64,000 nt of DNA from Virgibacillus sp. NKC19-3 (GCF_019837165.1 NZ_JAGYHC010000001.1:2604001-2668000), one strand, 5' to 3'. Counted from the first letter of the stretch, positions 24,750 through 34,638 are shown. Numbers and translations are program-made. Notes: a model not told the origin generated them from the sequence alone.

Positions 24750-26960
24750 TCACATTTCTTCAAGCTGTGTTTTGGCTACAAGAACCTCTCTTGGTTTGCT
24801 CCCATTTTGACCAGAGATGATCCCCCTGTCTTCTAATGAATCGATAAGCCGTGCAGCTCGGTTATATCCGATTTTAAAATGGCGCTGCAGAAGGGAGGTA
24901 CTTGCATTATTTTGTTCTAAAACAAAAGCTATTGCTTCCTGTAATAGACTATCTTCTTCTTCATCCATGGTTACCTGTTCGAGTAACTGTTCCTGCTCAA
25001 ACAAATAATGTGGTGTATCAATCGTTCTTGCATGATTGGTTACCCGTTCTATTTCATCATCGGAAACAAAAGGTCCCTGCAGCCTGATACTTTTTCCTGC
25101 GCCATTTTCAACAAACAGCATATCCCCTTTTCCTAAAAGCTTCTCGGCACCACTTGTATCAATTATTGTTCGTGAATCTACCTGTGACGATACGCTAAAG
25201 GCAATTCTTGTAGGAATGTTTGCTTTAATCAAGCCTGTTATCACATCAACAGAAGGACGTTGTGTTGCGACAAGCAAATGGATGCCACATGCACGCGCTT
25301 TTTGAGCAATTCGACTTATCGCATCTTCCACATCCTGTGGAGCAACCATCATTAAATCTGCTAATTCATCGATTACAATAACGATGAAAGGCATTTTTTC
25401 ATTGACGCGTCCTTGATTTTTGATTTGTTGATTATAACGTTCAATATCACGTACACCTTCCTGCACAAATTTCTCATAACGATCTTCCATTTCTGCAACA
25501 GCCCATTTTAATGCGGCTGTTGCAGCTTTAACATCCGTAATAACAGGTGAAACTAAATGTGGTATGCCATTATAGGGAGCCAGTTCTACCATTTTAGGAT
25601 CAATCAATAAAAATTTCACATCCTCGTGATTTGCTTTATATATTAAACTGATCAAAATCGTATTGATACATACACTTTTTCCGGATCCAGTTGCACCTGC
25701 AATTAATCCATGAGGCATCTTTTGAACATTCGTAACCAGTGGCGATCCTTCGATACTTAAACCTAAAGCAATACTTAAAGGTGATTTACTGTCTTTAAAT
25801 TGTTCTGTTTCAAAAATCCCTTGTAGGCCAACCATTTGCGCCTTCGGATTAGGCACTTCAATCCCAATTGTATTTTTACCAGGGATGGGGGCTTCAATCC
25901 GAATATCCTTGGCAGCCATATTTAGTTTTAAATCATCACTTAAGTTTTTCACTTTACTAACCTTAACACCTAATTCAGGATGTACCTCAAATCGTGTAAC
26001 AGAAGGCCCTTGTGTCGCCTTGACTACACTTGCTCGTACATTAAAATGTTTTAATGTTTGTTCCAATAATTGCTGCTGATGCTGTACCCATTTGTGATCT
26101 TCATTGCTTTTTTGCTGTGGATCATCCAACAGATGATATGGAATACTTTCTTGATGTTTTTCCTGATGAGGCGTGGGTGTATTCACCGCTGCTTTTTCTT
26201 TTTCTAATCTATTCTTTTTATCTCTAGGTGTCATGATGACATTGTAAGGGATCTGGCTTGCATTTTCCTTCTCCCTGTCCACCTTTTTGTTGTGTTTCTG
26301 CCTAGAAGAAGTAGGCTTATTCTCTTCAATTGATTGCGTGTTTTGATTTTCTTTGCTTTTATCTAAATGGAAACCAGATTCTGGAACTTCCTGATTCGAC
26401 TGCTCTACTTCTTCCACCGTGTTATCCACTTCACTATGTACGATTTCATTGGTAGCTGCTGACTGCGCCTCCCCTTCATCTACTTGACTTGGTTGCTCCT
26501 CTGTATCTATCACTTGTGACGTAATTTTTTCATCTGTCTTCTGTTCTTTTCGTGTAAATGCCGGTATATTTTCGATGTTTTTTTCTTGATTCTTTCGATG
26601 ATATCCATAAATAGGGGAAGGTACCTCCGTAGGCTGAAAAGGCACATCCTCATTCTTTTTATATACTTTATTATTCTGCTCTTGTTCATTTTTTAAAGGC
26701 TGAGTTTGCTTTCTTTCCTGTTCTCTGCCCGTATTTTTCTTTCGCCTAAAGGCGGGAGTATCGAAAGTTATTTCTGTTTTTTCCTCCTGATCCGGAATTA
26801 CCGGAAACCTGAATGCCTTCTTGTCCGGATACTGATACATCATTTTGGCCTGTAGATCCTGCTTTTTAGGTCTAGGTCTCAGTTCAGGTTTTTCTTCCTC
26901 TTGTTCATACTCTACTTCCTCTACTTCACGAGTAAAAAAATCCTTTATTTTCTCCCACAC
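24750..26960 (-). CDS. sftA: DNA translocase SftA (FtsK/SpoIIIE family)
   Basis: A soluble septum-associated translocase that moves trapped chromosome DNA before septum closure. The 736-residue protein lacks N-terminal transmembrane helices, which separates it from SpoIIIE. A long low-complexity Gln/Glu/Lys region (about 20-280) leads to the FtsK motor with Walker A GATGSGKS (about residue 420), Walker B-type FIVIVIDELADLM and the ATQRPS block. It ends with the winged-helix gamma domain (SLLQRHFKIGYNRAARLI) that reads KOPS/SRS sequences. Its place between murC and ytpR is that of ytpT/sftA in B. subtilis. The ribosome-binding site is weak. Confidence 0.94.
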   Translation of the reverse strand: MWEKIKDFFTREVEEVEYEQEEEKPELRPRPKKQDLQAKMMYQYPDKKAFRFPVIPDQEEKTEITFDTPAFRRKKNTGREQERKQTQPLKNEQEQNNKVYKKNEDVPFQPTEVPSPIYGYHRKNQEKNIENIPAFTRKEQKTDEKITSQVIDTEEQPSQVDEGEAQSAATNEIVHSEVDNTVEEVEQSNQEVPESGFHLDKSKENQNTQSIEENKPTSSRQKHNKKVDREKENASQIPYNVIMTPRDKKNRLEKEKAAVNTPTPHQEKHQESIPYHLLDDPQQKSNEDHKWVQHQQQLLEQTLKHFNVRASVVKATQGPSVTRFEVHPELGVKVSKVKNLSDDLKLNMAAKDIRIEAPIPGKNTIGIEVPNPKAQMVGLQGIFETEQFKDSKSPLSIALGLSIEGSPLVTNVQKMPHGLIAGATGSGKSVCINTILISLIYKANHEDVKFLLIDPKMVELAPYNGIPHLVSPVITDVKAATAALKWAVAEMEDRYEKFVQEGVRDIERYNQQIKNQGRVNEKMPFIVIVIDELADLMMVAPQDVEDAISRIAQKARACGIHLLVATQRPSVDVITGLIKANIPTRIAFSVSSQVDSRTIIDTSGAEKLLGKGDMLFVENGAGKSIRLQGPFVSDDEIERVTNHARTIDTPHYLFEQEQLLEQVTMDEEEDSLLQEAIAFVLEQNNASTSLLQRHFKIGYNRAARLIDSLEDRGIISGQNGSKPREVLVAKTQLEEM

Positions 26961-27046
26961 ATGTCTTCACTCATTTCTATCCATCTGATCATTGCTTCTA
27001 TTTTAACAGGTATCAGCGAAAATGGTAGCTTTTCCTGAATAAAAGA

Positions 27047-27083
27047 AAAACAACCCGCTTATAAAAAACTTAGGCTGTTTTTT
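27047..27083 (-). terminator. Terminator after ytpPQR
   Basis: AAAAACAGCC-type and GGGTTGTTTTT-type arms form an imperfect stem just past the ytpR stop. A T-rich tail follows on the minus strand. Confidence 0.5.
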
Positions 27084-27087
27084 CTGT

Positions 27088-27693
27088 TTACACATTAAAT
27101 GCTTCTCCCACAGTATAAGAATCCTCAAGAATCAAGATACCTTTTTCTTTCGAGGCATGTGGTAACCCTAATTCTTTTCGGGAACACATCATACCATTCG
27201 ACGCGATTCCTCTTAATTCTGTCGGTTTAATTTTTAATCCACTTGGCATTATCGCTCCTACTTTTGCGACAACCACCTTTTGATTTTCTTCTACGTTCGG
27301 GGCACCACACACAATTTGCAGTTGCTCCGAATCTCCCACATCAACTTGGCATACACTGAGATTATCAGCGTTGTCATGCGCTGCTTTATGTGTAACATAG
27401 CCTACAACAAATTTGGGGCTTAAATCAAAATCAAGGTCATCATCTAAATTACTTTTTTGAAATAACACTTTGATTTGGTTCAACAATTCCTCCGTCAGTA
27501 TTATTTTTCCTTCCTCATTGAATGTAAGATGTTTGGACGCATCGAAAATATTATACCCAAGAACTTCATGTTTGCTATTCATTATTGTTGTAATAGGGCC
27601 TGTTGTTTCATGTATTAAGTCATACCGGTCGCCATCCTTCAATGGTATAATCAACACATCACCAATACCCGTTGCATTATAGAAAACGAACAT
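27088..27693 (-). CDS. ytpR: YtpR family tRNA-binding domain protein
   Basis: The 201-residue protein has an N-terminal DUF4479 region (to about 95). An EMAP/Arc1-type OB-fold RNA-binding domain (about 95-195) follows, with the [18 protein letters not shown]-like and [16 protein letters not shown] blocks. These are shared with the N-terminus of phenylalanyl-tRNA synthetase beta. Free-standing members bind tRNA or structured RNA; the physiological role is unsettled. The start is set at the ATG at 27693 (MFVFYNATG). A GTG three codons earlier overlaps the ytpQ stop and is also possible. It is the last gene of ytpP-ytpQ-ytpR. Confidence 0.88.
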   Translation of the reverse strand: MFVFYNATGIGDVLIIPLKDGDRYDLIHETTGPITTIMNSKHEVLGYNIFDASKHLTFNEEGKIILTEELLNQIKVLFQKSNLDDDLDFDLSPKFVVGYVTHKAAHDNADNLSVCQVDVGDSEQLQIVCGAPNVEENQKVVVAKVGAIMPSGLKIKPTELRGIASNGMMCSRKELGLPHASKEKGILILEDSYTVGEAFNV

Positions 27694-27698
27694 ATCGA

Positions 27699-28514
27699 TC
27701 ACTCTTTTCTACTTTTTTTCGGACGATTTTTTGCAAGAATAAAAATTGGCGTTAATTGTCTATCCTCATAAATAAATGCAAGGGATGTAATAGGAATTCG
27801 TCCTTCTGCAAAAAACTTCATCGTCATCTGTGCTAATATATCATATCCTGTTTTGTTTTCGATGTCAGCTAGTATAAGTACATCCTGATGCGGTACAGCT
27901 ACAGCTAATTCACCTTTCGCATTTGCTTTCATTTCCTCCAAAAACGCCTCATTGAGAATGTGGCTTGCGTCATAACCATCTTGTTTGGCTACAAAATAAA
28001 AATCATTTTCCGCCACACGGTCCTTTTTATAATCCATGTCCAGAGAACGGAGATTAAATGTAGCAATTTCATCAATTCTACTTAAAGTCCAACCTTCGTC
28101 TTCCAATAATTTTTCATCAATTAATTGATAGGATTTCCCTAAGTCAAGTGCATAATAGACACGTGTTTCCGCTGTATGTTCCTTCGATACTAGATTGAGT
28201 CCCGATTTTGTCTCTGTTGGAAAAGATGTGGCACGGATAACTGGGAAAATGCTCTTTTCCCTTCCCGTTAATTGCAGATCTTTATTCATAATTCGAAGGG
28301 CTTCTATGATATGATCGACCAATTCGTCAATCGCTTTTTCCCCACGTTCATTATATTTTGATATCACATTTGGTAGTGTAATCGTCATCCCTTGCTTTGA
28401 TTCTTTCCATTCAATACGAAATGTGTCCTTGTCTCTATTATAAGATGTCTGATAATCCTCATGGGAAAGCCTATCTTCCAGGATTTTTTTCAGTTTTAAA
28501 CTAGTCATCTCCAT
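27699..28514 (-). CDS. ytpQ: DUF1444 family protein YtpQ
   Basis: Function unknown. The start is placed at the ATG at 28514 ([13 protein letters not shown]), with AAGGAGG 8 nt upstream. A longer frame reaches back over the end of ytpP and has no ribosome-binding site. The product of about 271 residues has the even alpha/beta composition and conserved FPVIR and YALDLG segments of DUF1444. It is cytoplasmic, with no membrane segments. It lies between the thioredoxin-like ytpP and the RNA-binding ytpR, the same trio as in B. subtilis. Confidence 0.88.
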   Translation of the reverse strand: MEMTSLKLKKILEDRLSHEDYQTSYNRDKDTFRIEWKESKQGMTITLPNVISKYNERGEKAIDELVDHIIEALRIMNKDLQLTGREKSIFPVIRATSFPTETKSGLNLVSKEHTAETRVYYALDLGKSYQLIDEKLLEDEGWTLSRIDEIATFNLRSLDMDYKKDRVAENDFYFVAKQDGYDASHILNEAFLEEMKANAKGELAVAVPHQDVLILADIENKTGYDILAQMTMKFFAEGRIPITSLAFIYEDRQLTPIFILAKNRPKKSRKE

Positions 28515-28536
28515 TTCCCAGCCCTCCTTGCGTAGT

Positions 28537-28854
28537 TCAGTTGCTAAGTCCTTGAATAAACTGCTCGATTTCTTCTCTTGTCTTTCTATCCTTACTGACA
28601 AACCTTCCTGCTTCTTGTCCATCTCGGAAGGCTAGAAAGCTCGGTATACCAAATATATCATATTCCTGACACAGCGCAATAAACTGGTCACGATTAACTT
28701 CTACAAATGTATATTCCGAAAATTCCGCCTCGATCTCAGGTAATTCCGGTTCAATCACACGACAATCGGGACACCAGTCTGCCGTAAATATCATAATTAC
28801 TTGTTCATTATTTTTAAGGTTATTAAATTGTTCAACCGTCTCCAGTAATTTCAT
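28537..28854 (-). CDS. ytpP: Thioredoxin-like protein YtpP
   Basis: A 105-residue thioredoxin fold. The active-site CxxC lies in TADWCPDCR (about residues 27-34) and the cis-proline segment in GIPSFLAF. It probably acts as a dithiol oxidoreductase; members of the YtpP group have been linked to bacillithiol chemistry in other Firmicutes, but the substrate is not evident here. It is the first gene of ytpPQR. A potential structured RNA and a -10 element lie upstream. The ytpQ ribosome-binding site begins shortly after its stop codon. Confidence 0.9.
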   Translation of the reverse strand: MKLLETVEQFNNLKNNEQVIMIFTADWCPDCRVIEPELPEIEAEFSEYTFVEVNRDQFIALCQEYDIFGIPSFLAFRDGQEAGRFVSKDRKTREEIEQFIQGLSN

Positions 28855-28929
28855 TTTATATCATCTCCAACCTTATCATAGTTTTCTTCTTATTTCATTT
28901 CAATTATCAAGGATTATACGCAAGGAAGC

Positions 28930-29013
28930 AAGAAAAAGAGACAGGTCCGAAGCCCCAACCAACCAGCACAGATTATGAAATGTCGTAGCGCCTTATTCCT
29001 GTCTCTTATTATA
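28930..29013 (-). ncRNA. Candidate small RNA or attenuator upstream of ytpP
   Basis: On the minus strand TATAAT (29008-29013) is followed within 1 nt by AAGAGACAGG. That segment pairs perfectly with CCTGTCTCTT 52 nt later, and TTTTCTTG follows at once. So a promoter-like -10, a closed stem and a terminator-like T-run are lined up over about 80 nt between divergent genes. No good -35 is visible. It could be a free small RNA, or a leader attenuator of ytpPQR. Confidence 0.35.
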
Positions 29014-29118
29014 CAGATAACACTAAAATTCGCGTCATAATAGTTCCATTTCTTTGCAGGTTATCCTGTAATTGTTTACAATAGGTAGTAGAAGCTAAAA
29101 AGTGCTGGAGGGATTGTC

Positions 29119-29559
29119 ATGGAGTTAACAGTATATTTAGCTGGTCAAATTCACGATGACTGGCGAAATCAACTACAACAAAAGGCAAAAGAAAAAAATC
29201 TTCCATTATCATTTGTTGCACCACAAACCAACCATGATCGCTCAGATGACATTGGAGAAGCCATTTTAGGAAAGCAGCCTGAAAATGTATATCGGGATGA
29301 TGCGGCTTCAAGTATCAATAATTTTAGAACGCAGGTTTTAATGCAAAAATCGGATGTTGTTATTGCTTTATTCGGCGAACAATACAAGCAATGGAACACC
29401 GCAATGGACGCAAGTGCGGCAATCACCATGAATAAACCTACGATTCTCATACGACCAGAGTCCTTAATTCATCCGCTAAAAGAGCTCTCCAATAAAGCCA
29501 ATGTGACTGTAGAAACGGTAGATCAGGCATTGGATGTATTACATTATATATTTGAGTAA
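29119..29559 (+). CDS. ytoQ: YtoQ family protein
   Basis: A 146-residue protein of the YtoQ family, a Rossmann-like fold related to nucleoside 2-deoxyribosyltransferases. Visible blocks are the N-terminal YLAGQIHDDWR, the NNFRTQVLMQKSDVVIALFG segment, and QWNTAMDASAA, which would line a nucleotide pocket. The enzymatic activity is not known. GGAGGGATTGTC precedes the ATG. It is a single gene between the divergent ytpP and a convergent DUF84 gene, ending in a strong terminator. The same position is occupied in B. subtilis. Confidence 0.9.
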   Translation: MELTVYLAGQIHDDWRNQLQQKAKEKNLPLSFVAPQTNHDRSDDIGEAILGKQPENVYRDDAASSINNFRTQVLMQKSDVVIALFGEQYKQWNTAMDASAAITMNKPTILIRPESLIHPLKELSNKANVTVETVDQALDVLHYIFE

Positions 29560-29565
29560 AATGGC

Positions 29566-29600
29566 AGCAGCGAAGACGAATAAGCTTCGCTGCTATTTTT
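29566..29600 (+). terminator. ytoQ terminator
   Basis: AGCAGCGAAG pairs with CTTCGCTGCT over a 9-nt loop, followed by ATTTTT. It lies 7 nt after the stop and overlaps the end of the convergent DUF84 gene. Confidence 0.9.
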
Positions 29601-30102
29601 ATGCCCAATATTCCCATTGCCCTCGCAACAATCTTACAACATGGGCAAACATTTCATGTCTTGAAATAAGCCCACCAGTAAAAATGCCGATAGCGCCTTC
29701 CTTCTTCCGTACGCCAATCTTTTTTGCATACCGATCCATCATATCGCCCAGTTCCATCCCGTTCTTCAATGGTTCCGCAAATTCCTGCGGTAAAATAATC
29801 CTTGCACCACTGGCTGTGTAAATAGCGCCATTTGGTGAAACTAGAGCTCCCCAATTGCTTAAATATAGTTGATTGTCCACATCCATCACGCCGCCCTCCA
29901 AGCCAATTCCGATTACATTTTTCGGGTTAGACGTCGCACATTGTAATGCTCGATTAATGGCTCCTTCTCTCGTTTCTTCATCCGAAAATGGCTGTGGAGA
30001 TACCTTCGATAGTACATGTTTGGGTGTGATTGAATAACTCGGAAAAACGTCTTGTGCTGCTTTTATTTTTGCAGGGTTCATTGAACCGACTAGTATATTC
30101 AT
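29599..30102 (-). CDS. DUF84 / YjjX-type inosine-xanthosine triphosphatase
   Basis: A 167-residue protein with the opening VGSMNPAKIKAAQDVF, which forms the nucleotide loop of the NTPase I-T family. It has the conserved EGG pair in GIGLEGGVMD and a late GAIGIFTGG segment. Family members (E. coli YjjX) hydrolyse ITP, XTP and possibly other non-canonical nucleotides to protect nucleic acids. The clear domain match supports the family; activity is inferred. No good ribosome-binding site motif stands out beyond AGGAGTG near the ATG. It is transcribed alone and converges with ytoQ. Confidence 0.85.
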   Translation of the reverse strand: MNILVGSMNPAKIKAAQDVFPSYSITPKHVLSKVSPQPFSDEETREGAINRALQCATSNPKNVIGIGLEGGVMDVDNQLYLSNWGALVSPNGAIYTASGARIILPQEFAEPLKNGMELGDMMDRYAKKIGVRKKEGAIGIFTGGLISRHEMFAHVVRLLRGQWEYWA

Positions 30103-30190
30103 CTTTAAACACTCCTTGAATAATCTGTCTATATATCATAAAGAATCGCTAACATACTTGATTATACTGATTTTTTCCACGTATCAAACA

Positions 30191-30320
30191 GAGGCTTGGA
30201 CAAAACAAACGTGTTTAACTAAAAAAACGAATATTTCCAAACTCAACGTAGGAAATATTCGTAGACCGACGAGAGAAAAGGCATCGGTGAGACATTTAAA
30301 AACACTTTTGTCTCAGTCTC
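30191..30320 (-). repeat. MITE-like element, family GAGGCTGGGACAAAA, copy 2
   Basis: 130 nt with ends GAGGCTTGGACAAAAC and, in reverse, GAGACTGAGACAAAAG. Read on the minus strand, its body (GTCTCACC.ATGCCTTTTCTC, ATTTCCTACG, AACACGTTTGTTTTG) matches the right half of the copy at 63211. It lies between the DUF84 gene and dtpT. It includes the spacer that would otherwise hold the dtpT terminator. Confidence 0.75.
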
Positions 30321-30354
30321 TAGATGTTCCTCTTGTTTTCAACTATGCATAAAT

Positions 30355-31851
30355 CTAATTAATACCTCTCATGAACTTCTTCAGTTTTGGCGAGATAATT
30401 AACAATATAATTCCAAGTAATATGGCAACTCCACCAATAACGCCAAAGTATAGCGCTTCTGTTTCTTCCGAATAAAATCGAACAACCTGCGCATTAATGG
30501 CCTGTGCGGAAGCATTAGATAAATTCCAAAGGCTCATCATCTGTGCAGCGAAAGCAGCTGGTGCGAGCTTTGTTGACGCCGAGAGACCAACAGGTGACAA
30601 GAGCAGTTCCCCAATAACGACAAGAAAGAAGCTAAGTACGAGCCAAAGTGGGCTTACTAAACTTTGTGTTCCATTAAGCACCGCCGGGAAAATCATAACG
30701 ATAAATGAAAGTCCCGCAAACATTAAACCCAGGGAAAACTTCTGTGGTGTACTTGGTTGACGATCTCCAAGCTTCACCCAAAGCCAAGCGAAAACAGGTG
30801 CAAATGCAACAATGAACAATGGGTTTAATGACTGAAACCAGGATGATTGAAGTTCAAACCCAAGAAAGGACAGTTGCGTCCGTTCATTCGCATATGTGGC
30901 AAGTATATTTGATCCCTGCTCTTGTATAGCCCAGAACATCATTGCCGCTATAAATAATGGAATATACGCAAGTAAACGAGAACGCTCGTCTGCTGTCGAC
31001 TTTTTACTACGGTACATCGTGATGAAATATATCGCTGGAATAATTACCCCAAGAATACTTATGAAAAAGATAACTCGTTCAATCGTTAACCAGCCGCTAG
31101 AAGTTCCAATCCAGAGGATAACAGCAAGGATCACTACTGAAGGGATAATTATCTTTCCTATTTTCTTTTTATTTGCTGATGTCAGTGGATTTGGCACGGT
31201 AGTACCAGCAAGTCCAAAATATTTTTTCCGTGTACCTAGATACACAACCAATCCAATGAACATACCAACCGCTGCAAGCGCAAAACCCAGATGGAAATTA
31301 TACGTTTGTCCAACTGTTCCCACAATTAATGGTGCAATAAATCCACCCATGTTAATTCCCATATAATAAATACTGAAACCAGAATCTCGGCGCAGATCCT
31401 TTTGGCTATATAACTGACCGACCATACCTGCAACATTTGGCTTTAGTAGTCCTGTACCGATAATAATAAATAACATGGAAGTAAGTAATCCTGTAAGTTG
31501 ACTGCCCGGCAGGGATAAAATGATATGACCAATCATAATTAAAACTCCGCCATAGAATACAGTACGATTCATTCCAAGAACACGGTCAGCAATCCATCCC
31601 CCGATAATTCCCGACATGTATACGAGTGATCCATAAATAGCCATAATAGAGTTGGCAGTTGTTCGGTCCAGCCCCAAACCTCCATTTGTAACTTCGTAGT
31701 ACATATAGTAAAGTAGAATAGCACGCATTCCGTAATACGAGAAACGTTCCCAAAACTCTGTAAAAAACAGTGTAGATAAACCTTTTGGATGCCCGAAAAA
31801 TCCTCTTTGTGGGACGGTTTTCAGTATGTCATCCCTGTCTCCTGAACTCAT
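30355..31851 (-). CDS. dtpT: POT-family proton-dependent di/tripeptide transporter
   Basis: A membrane symporter importing di- and tripeptides. The 498 residues form about 14 hydrophobic segments. The family signature FFTEFWERFSYYGMRAILLYY near residues 30-50 carries the ExxER proton-coupling motif. The second POT block, GLLKPNVAG.VGQLY followed by FSIYYMGINMGGF, is also present. GAGGAGG lies about 10 nt before the ATG. It is monocistronic, between the DUF84 gene and ytoP. The family is certain; the substrate range is from family knowledge. Confidence 0.93.
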   Translation of the reverse strand: MSSGDRDDILKTVPQRGFFGHPKGLSTLFFTEFWERFSYYGMRAILLYYMYYEVTNGGLGLDRTTANSIMAIYGSLVYMSGIIGGWIADRVLGMNRTVFYGGVLIMIGHIILSLPGSQLTGLLTSMLFIIIGTGLLKPNVAGMVGQLYSQKDLRRDSGFSIYYMGINMGGFIAPLIVGTVGQTYNFHLGFALAAVGMFIGLVVYLGTRKKYFGLAGTTVPNPLTSANKKKIGKIIIPSVVILAVILWIGTSSGWLTIERVIFFISILGVIIPAIYFITMYRSKKSTADERSRLLAYIPLFIAAMMFWAIQEQGSNILATYANERTQLSFLGFELQSSWFQSLNPLFIVAFAPVFAWLWVKLGDRQPSTPQKFSLGLMFAGLSFIVMIFPAVLNGTQSLVSPLWLVLSFFLVVIGELLLSPVGLSASTKLAPAAFAAQMMSLWNLSNASAQAINAQVVRFYSEETEALYFGVIGGVAILLGIILLIISPKLKKFMRGIN

Positions 31852-32097
31852 TGATGTTAATCCTCCTCTAAGATGTCGAATGATAAACTCGAATATAATT
31901 TTTCCATTATTCTATTAGAATGGTGTAATAAATGATGAAAAAATTATATCAAATATGTTTCCTATAATAAAATGATTGATCTTTCCAATTTAACGATAAT
32001 CAACCAGCATTTTACATTTATCAGCTTGATTACAGGGGCTAAAGTGATTGTTTATCACCTATATGATCATGTAATCTCTCTCTTAAATGGCAATTAT

Positions 32098-32132
32098 AAA
32101 AAGTAGCTGTCACCATAGATAACAGCTACTTT
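32098..32132 (-). terminator. ytoP terminator
   Basis: AAAGTAGCTGT pairs with ACAGCTACTTT over an 11-nt loop. On the minus strand a T-rich run follows. It begins 3 nt after the ytoP stop. Confidence 0.88.
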
Positions 32133-32135
32133 CGA

Positions 32136-33203
32136 TTAACTGGATTTTCGAATCTGCTCCACTGTGTTCTGATCGGTTTCTTTTACAAGCTTCACAATTA
32201 ATTCTTTTGCCGCCATGTAGTCATCTACATGAATGATCGAAGCAGAGGTATGAATATAACGAGAACAAATACCAACAACTGCTGAAGGGACACCATCGCC
32301 TGAGGTATGGACACGGCCCGCATCCGTGCCGCCTTGCGAAATGAAATATTGGTATGGGATATTATTTGACTCTGCTGTATCAAGAACAAAATCCCGCATG
32401 CCGTGATGGGTTATCATCGATCGATCAAAGATGCGCAGTAGAGCTCCCTTCCCTAATTGTCCAAATGCTTCCTCATCTCCATCAGCATCATTTGCTGGCG
32501 ATGCATCCAACGCGTAAAAGATATCCGGTTGAATCATATTTGCCGCAACAGTCGCTCCCCGTAAACCAACTTCTTCTTGTACTGTTGCTCCGGAAAATAG
32601 CTGATTTGGAACAGTTTCACTTTGCAATTCCTTTAATAATTCAATCGCAAGACCACAACCATAACGATTATCCCATGCCTTTGCTAGAATTTTTTTACTG
32701 TTGGCCATTGGCGTAAATGGAGTAATCGGTACGATAAACTGTCCAGGTTTTACACCGATCGTTTCTGCATCTTCTTTATCATCTGCTCCAATATCGATGA
32801 CCATGTTTTTTATTTCCATTGGCTTCTTGCGTTGTTCTTCTGTTAGATTATGAGGTGGAACAGATCCAATAACGCCGATGACCGGTCCATTATCCGTTAT
32901 AATTTGCATTCGCTGTGCCAATAAGACCTGATTCCACCAGCCGCCCAGTGGTTGAAAACGGATCATCCCATTTTTTGTGATCTTTGTAATCATAAAGCCA
33001 ACTTCGTCCATATGACCAGCTACCATAACTTTCGGTCCATTCCCCTGTTTCACCCCGAACACGCCACCAAGATTATCCTGTATAATCTCCTCGGAGTACT
33101 TTTCTAATTCTTTTTTCATAAAGGACCTGACCAAATGTTCGTTTCCTGGTGCTCCCTGTAATTCTGTCAGATTTTTAAATAAATCAAGCGTGTCTTGTTT
33201 CAT
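32136..33203 (-). CDS. ytoP: M42 family aminopeptidase (YtoP)
   Basis: A metal-dependent cytoplasmic aminopeptidase related to glutamyl aminopeptidase. The start is the ATG at 33203 ([12 protein letters not shown]) with GGAGGG 6 nt upstream. A longer frame upstream lacks a ribosome-binding site. The 355-residue product has the M42 metal ligands in [23 protein letters not shown] and ALDASPAND, and a late [12 protein letters not shown] with a metal-site histidine. The active-site Glu pair lies in QEEVG. It forms large oligomers in relatives. It is single and divergent from ytzB, as in B. subtilis. Confidence 0.94.
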   Translation of the reverse strand: MKQDTLDLFKNLTELQGAPGNEHLVRSFMKKELEKYSEEIIQDNLGGVFGVKQGNGPKVMVAGHMDEVGFMITKITKNGMIRFQPLGGWWNQVLLAQRMQIITDNGPVIGVIGSVPPHNLTEEQRKKPMEIKNMVIDIGADDKEDAETIGVKPGQFIVPITPFTPMANSKKILAKAWDNRYGCGLAIELLKELQSETVPNQLFSGATVQEEVGLRGATVAANMIQPDIFYALDASPANDADGDEEAFGQLGKGALLRIFDRSMITHHGMRDFVLDTAESNNIPYQYFISQGGTDAGRVHTSGDGVPSAVVGICSRYIHTSASIIHVDDYMAAKELIVKLVKETDQNTVEQIRKSS

Positions 33204-33380
33204 TTTTTTCCCTCCACCAATATATGTACTATATTTAGTATACGGAATGTGTTTTTCTATTTCCAGCATTGGCTTGAATTTTAGTTGTTTGATTTTATAT
33301 TTTGTCCAATTTCAGTTATACTGTACATGAGAAGAGTATGATATGGTAGCATTAAAACTAGAGAGTAAGAGGTGAAGATA

Positions 33381-33695
33381 ATGGGTACAAAAAGAGTAAT
33401 TCTAGCTGCAGGACTTGGCATAGCTGCAGGTTATTTAGCTAAACAGCAAGTGGATACGTATCAAAAAGTAACACCGGAAAAAGCACTAAAACAAGCCAAA
33501 GAATCATTTAAGAAAAAAGGCCCGATAAGCGGTTCGTGGATCTATATGAAACCAGAGGAAATTGAAAAAAATGGCTTACTTTATAACGCATACCGAGGTG
33601 GCGTAACCCGAAATATAGACGGGGAAAATAAACAATATGAATTTTATGTTGATGTAGATACTGGCGCTGTAGTCGATGCAGTCCAAACTACATAA
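33381..33695 (+). CDS. ytzB: PepSY-domain small protein (YtzB-like)
   Basis: A 104-residue protein with a short hydrophobic N-terminus (about 6-20, VILAAGLGIAAGYLA) that could be a signal anchor. One PepSY-like domain follows (VTPEKALKQAKE...FYVDVDTGAVVDA). PepSY domains often inhibit or sense proteases; the exact role is unknown. The start is the ATG at 33381 with GAGGTG 6 nt upstream; a GTG three codons earlier is less well placed. It lies divergent from the aminopeptidase ytoP, as ytzB does in B. subtilis. A terminator follows. Confidence 0.8.
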   Translation: MGTKRVILAAGLGIAAGYLAKQQVDTYQKVTPEKALKQAKESFKKKGPISGSWIYMKPEEIEKNGLLYNAYRGGVTRNIDGENKQYEFYVDVDTGAVVDAVQTT

Positions 33696-33747
33696 TCTTT
33701 ATTGGCCAGCTTAGAAGAAATCGGCGAGATAGTTGACCTACTACAAA

Positions 33748-33778
33748 AAAAGCCGCTCCCATGGAGCAGCTTTTTTTG
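33748..33778 (+). terminator. ytzB terminator
   Basis: A GC-rich stem (AGCCGCTCC against GGAGCAGCT, one mismatch) has A-rich and T-rich flanks, and a run of seven T follows. Confidence 0.85.
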
Positions 33779-33920
33779 CTATACTCGTTACGTTCACATT
33801 TTACTTGATCGACCTTCCCCAAAACAATTATACTTCTGTACGGGCAATCAATTATGGATCCGGAACAAAACGTTCGATAATGAACGAACAATTATGAATT
33901 CATACCAACAAATAGGCCTT

Positions 33921-34559
33921 TTATACAAATTCTGTGCGACAACGATAAATTGACTGCCCTTTAGCGGAAAACTTCTCTTCGTATTCTGTCATTACATTAT
34001 ATGGATCCTGCAAATCATGCAAATCCAAATTAACTTCCAGCAATGTCATACCAAACTTGGAAAAACTAACTAAAGAATATTCGAATAATCCCTTATTATC
34101 CGTTTTAAAAACAATCTCACCAGAAGGTTCTAAGATGGCGCGATACAAATCAAGGAATGTATGATAAGTCAATCTTCTCTTTTCATGCCTATTTTTAGGC
34201 CATGGATCCGAAAAGTTTAAATAAATACCGGACACTTCCTTATCGACAAAAACTTCCCTCAAATGAGCTGCATCTTCCTTTATCAGTACTATATTTTCCA
34301 ATCCTGAATCCGCCACTTTTTGTCCCGCAGTAACAATAATATTTTTTTCAATTTCAATTCCAATAAAGTTACAATTTGGAAATTGCCTTGCCATTCCTGT
34401 AATAAACTGACCTTTTCCGGTACCAATTTCTATATAAATCGGATTATTATTTCCGAATATGGATTGCCAATCCCCTTTATGTTCAGCTGGATTTGGAATG
34501 ATAATATGACGGTGGCTCTTTAAAAAATCATCAGCCCATGGCTTGTGACGTTGACGCAT
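33921..34559 (-). CDS. trmB: tRNA (guanine-N7-)-methyltransferase TrmB
   Basis: Methylates G46 of tRNA using SAM. The 212-residue protein shows the Rossmann SAM motif EIGTGKGQFI, the conserved NFIGIEIE strand, and the family-specific NFSDPWPKNRHEKRRLT segment near the active site. The C-terminal TEYEEKF block follows. Length and motifs are standard for TrmB/YtmQ. It is divergent from ytzH and lies in the ytmQ-ytzH-ytmP neighbourhood of B. subtilis. The preceding spacer (33779-33920) holds nothing recognised. Confidence 0.96.
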   Translation of the reverse strand: MRQRHKPWADDFLKSHRHIIIPNPAEHKGDWQSIFGNNNPIYIEIGTGKGQFITGMARQFPNCNFIGIEIEKNIIVTAGQKVADSGLENIVLIKEDAAHLREVFVDKEVSGIYLNFSDPWPKNRHEKRRLTYHTFLDLYRAILEPSGEIVFKTDNKGLFEYSLVSFSKFGMTLLEVNLDLHDLQDPYNVMTEYEEKFSAKGQSIYRCRTEFV

Positions 34560-34638
34560 AGCTTATACTACACCTTTCTAATGTTAATAATGGAATAGAA
34601 TTTTTATAAAGACAGAAACTAGTTCTTGAGGTGATACA

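Noticed and set aside
30116-30352. Plus-strand frame between the DUF84 gene and dtpT
   Set aside because: It is made by the MITE-like copy 2 and has no ribosome-binding site.
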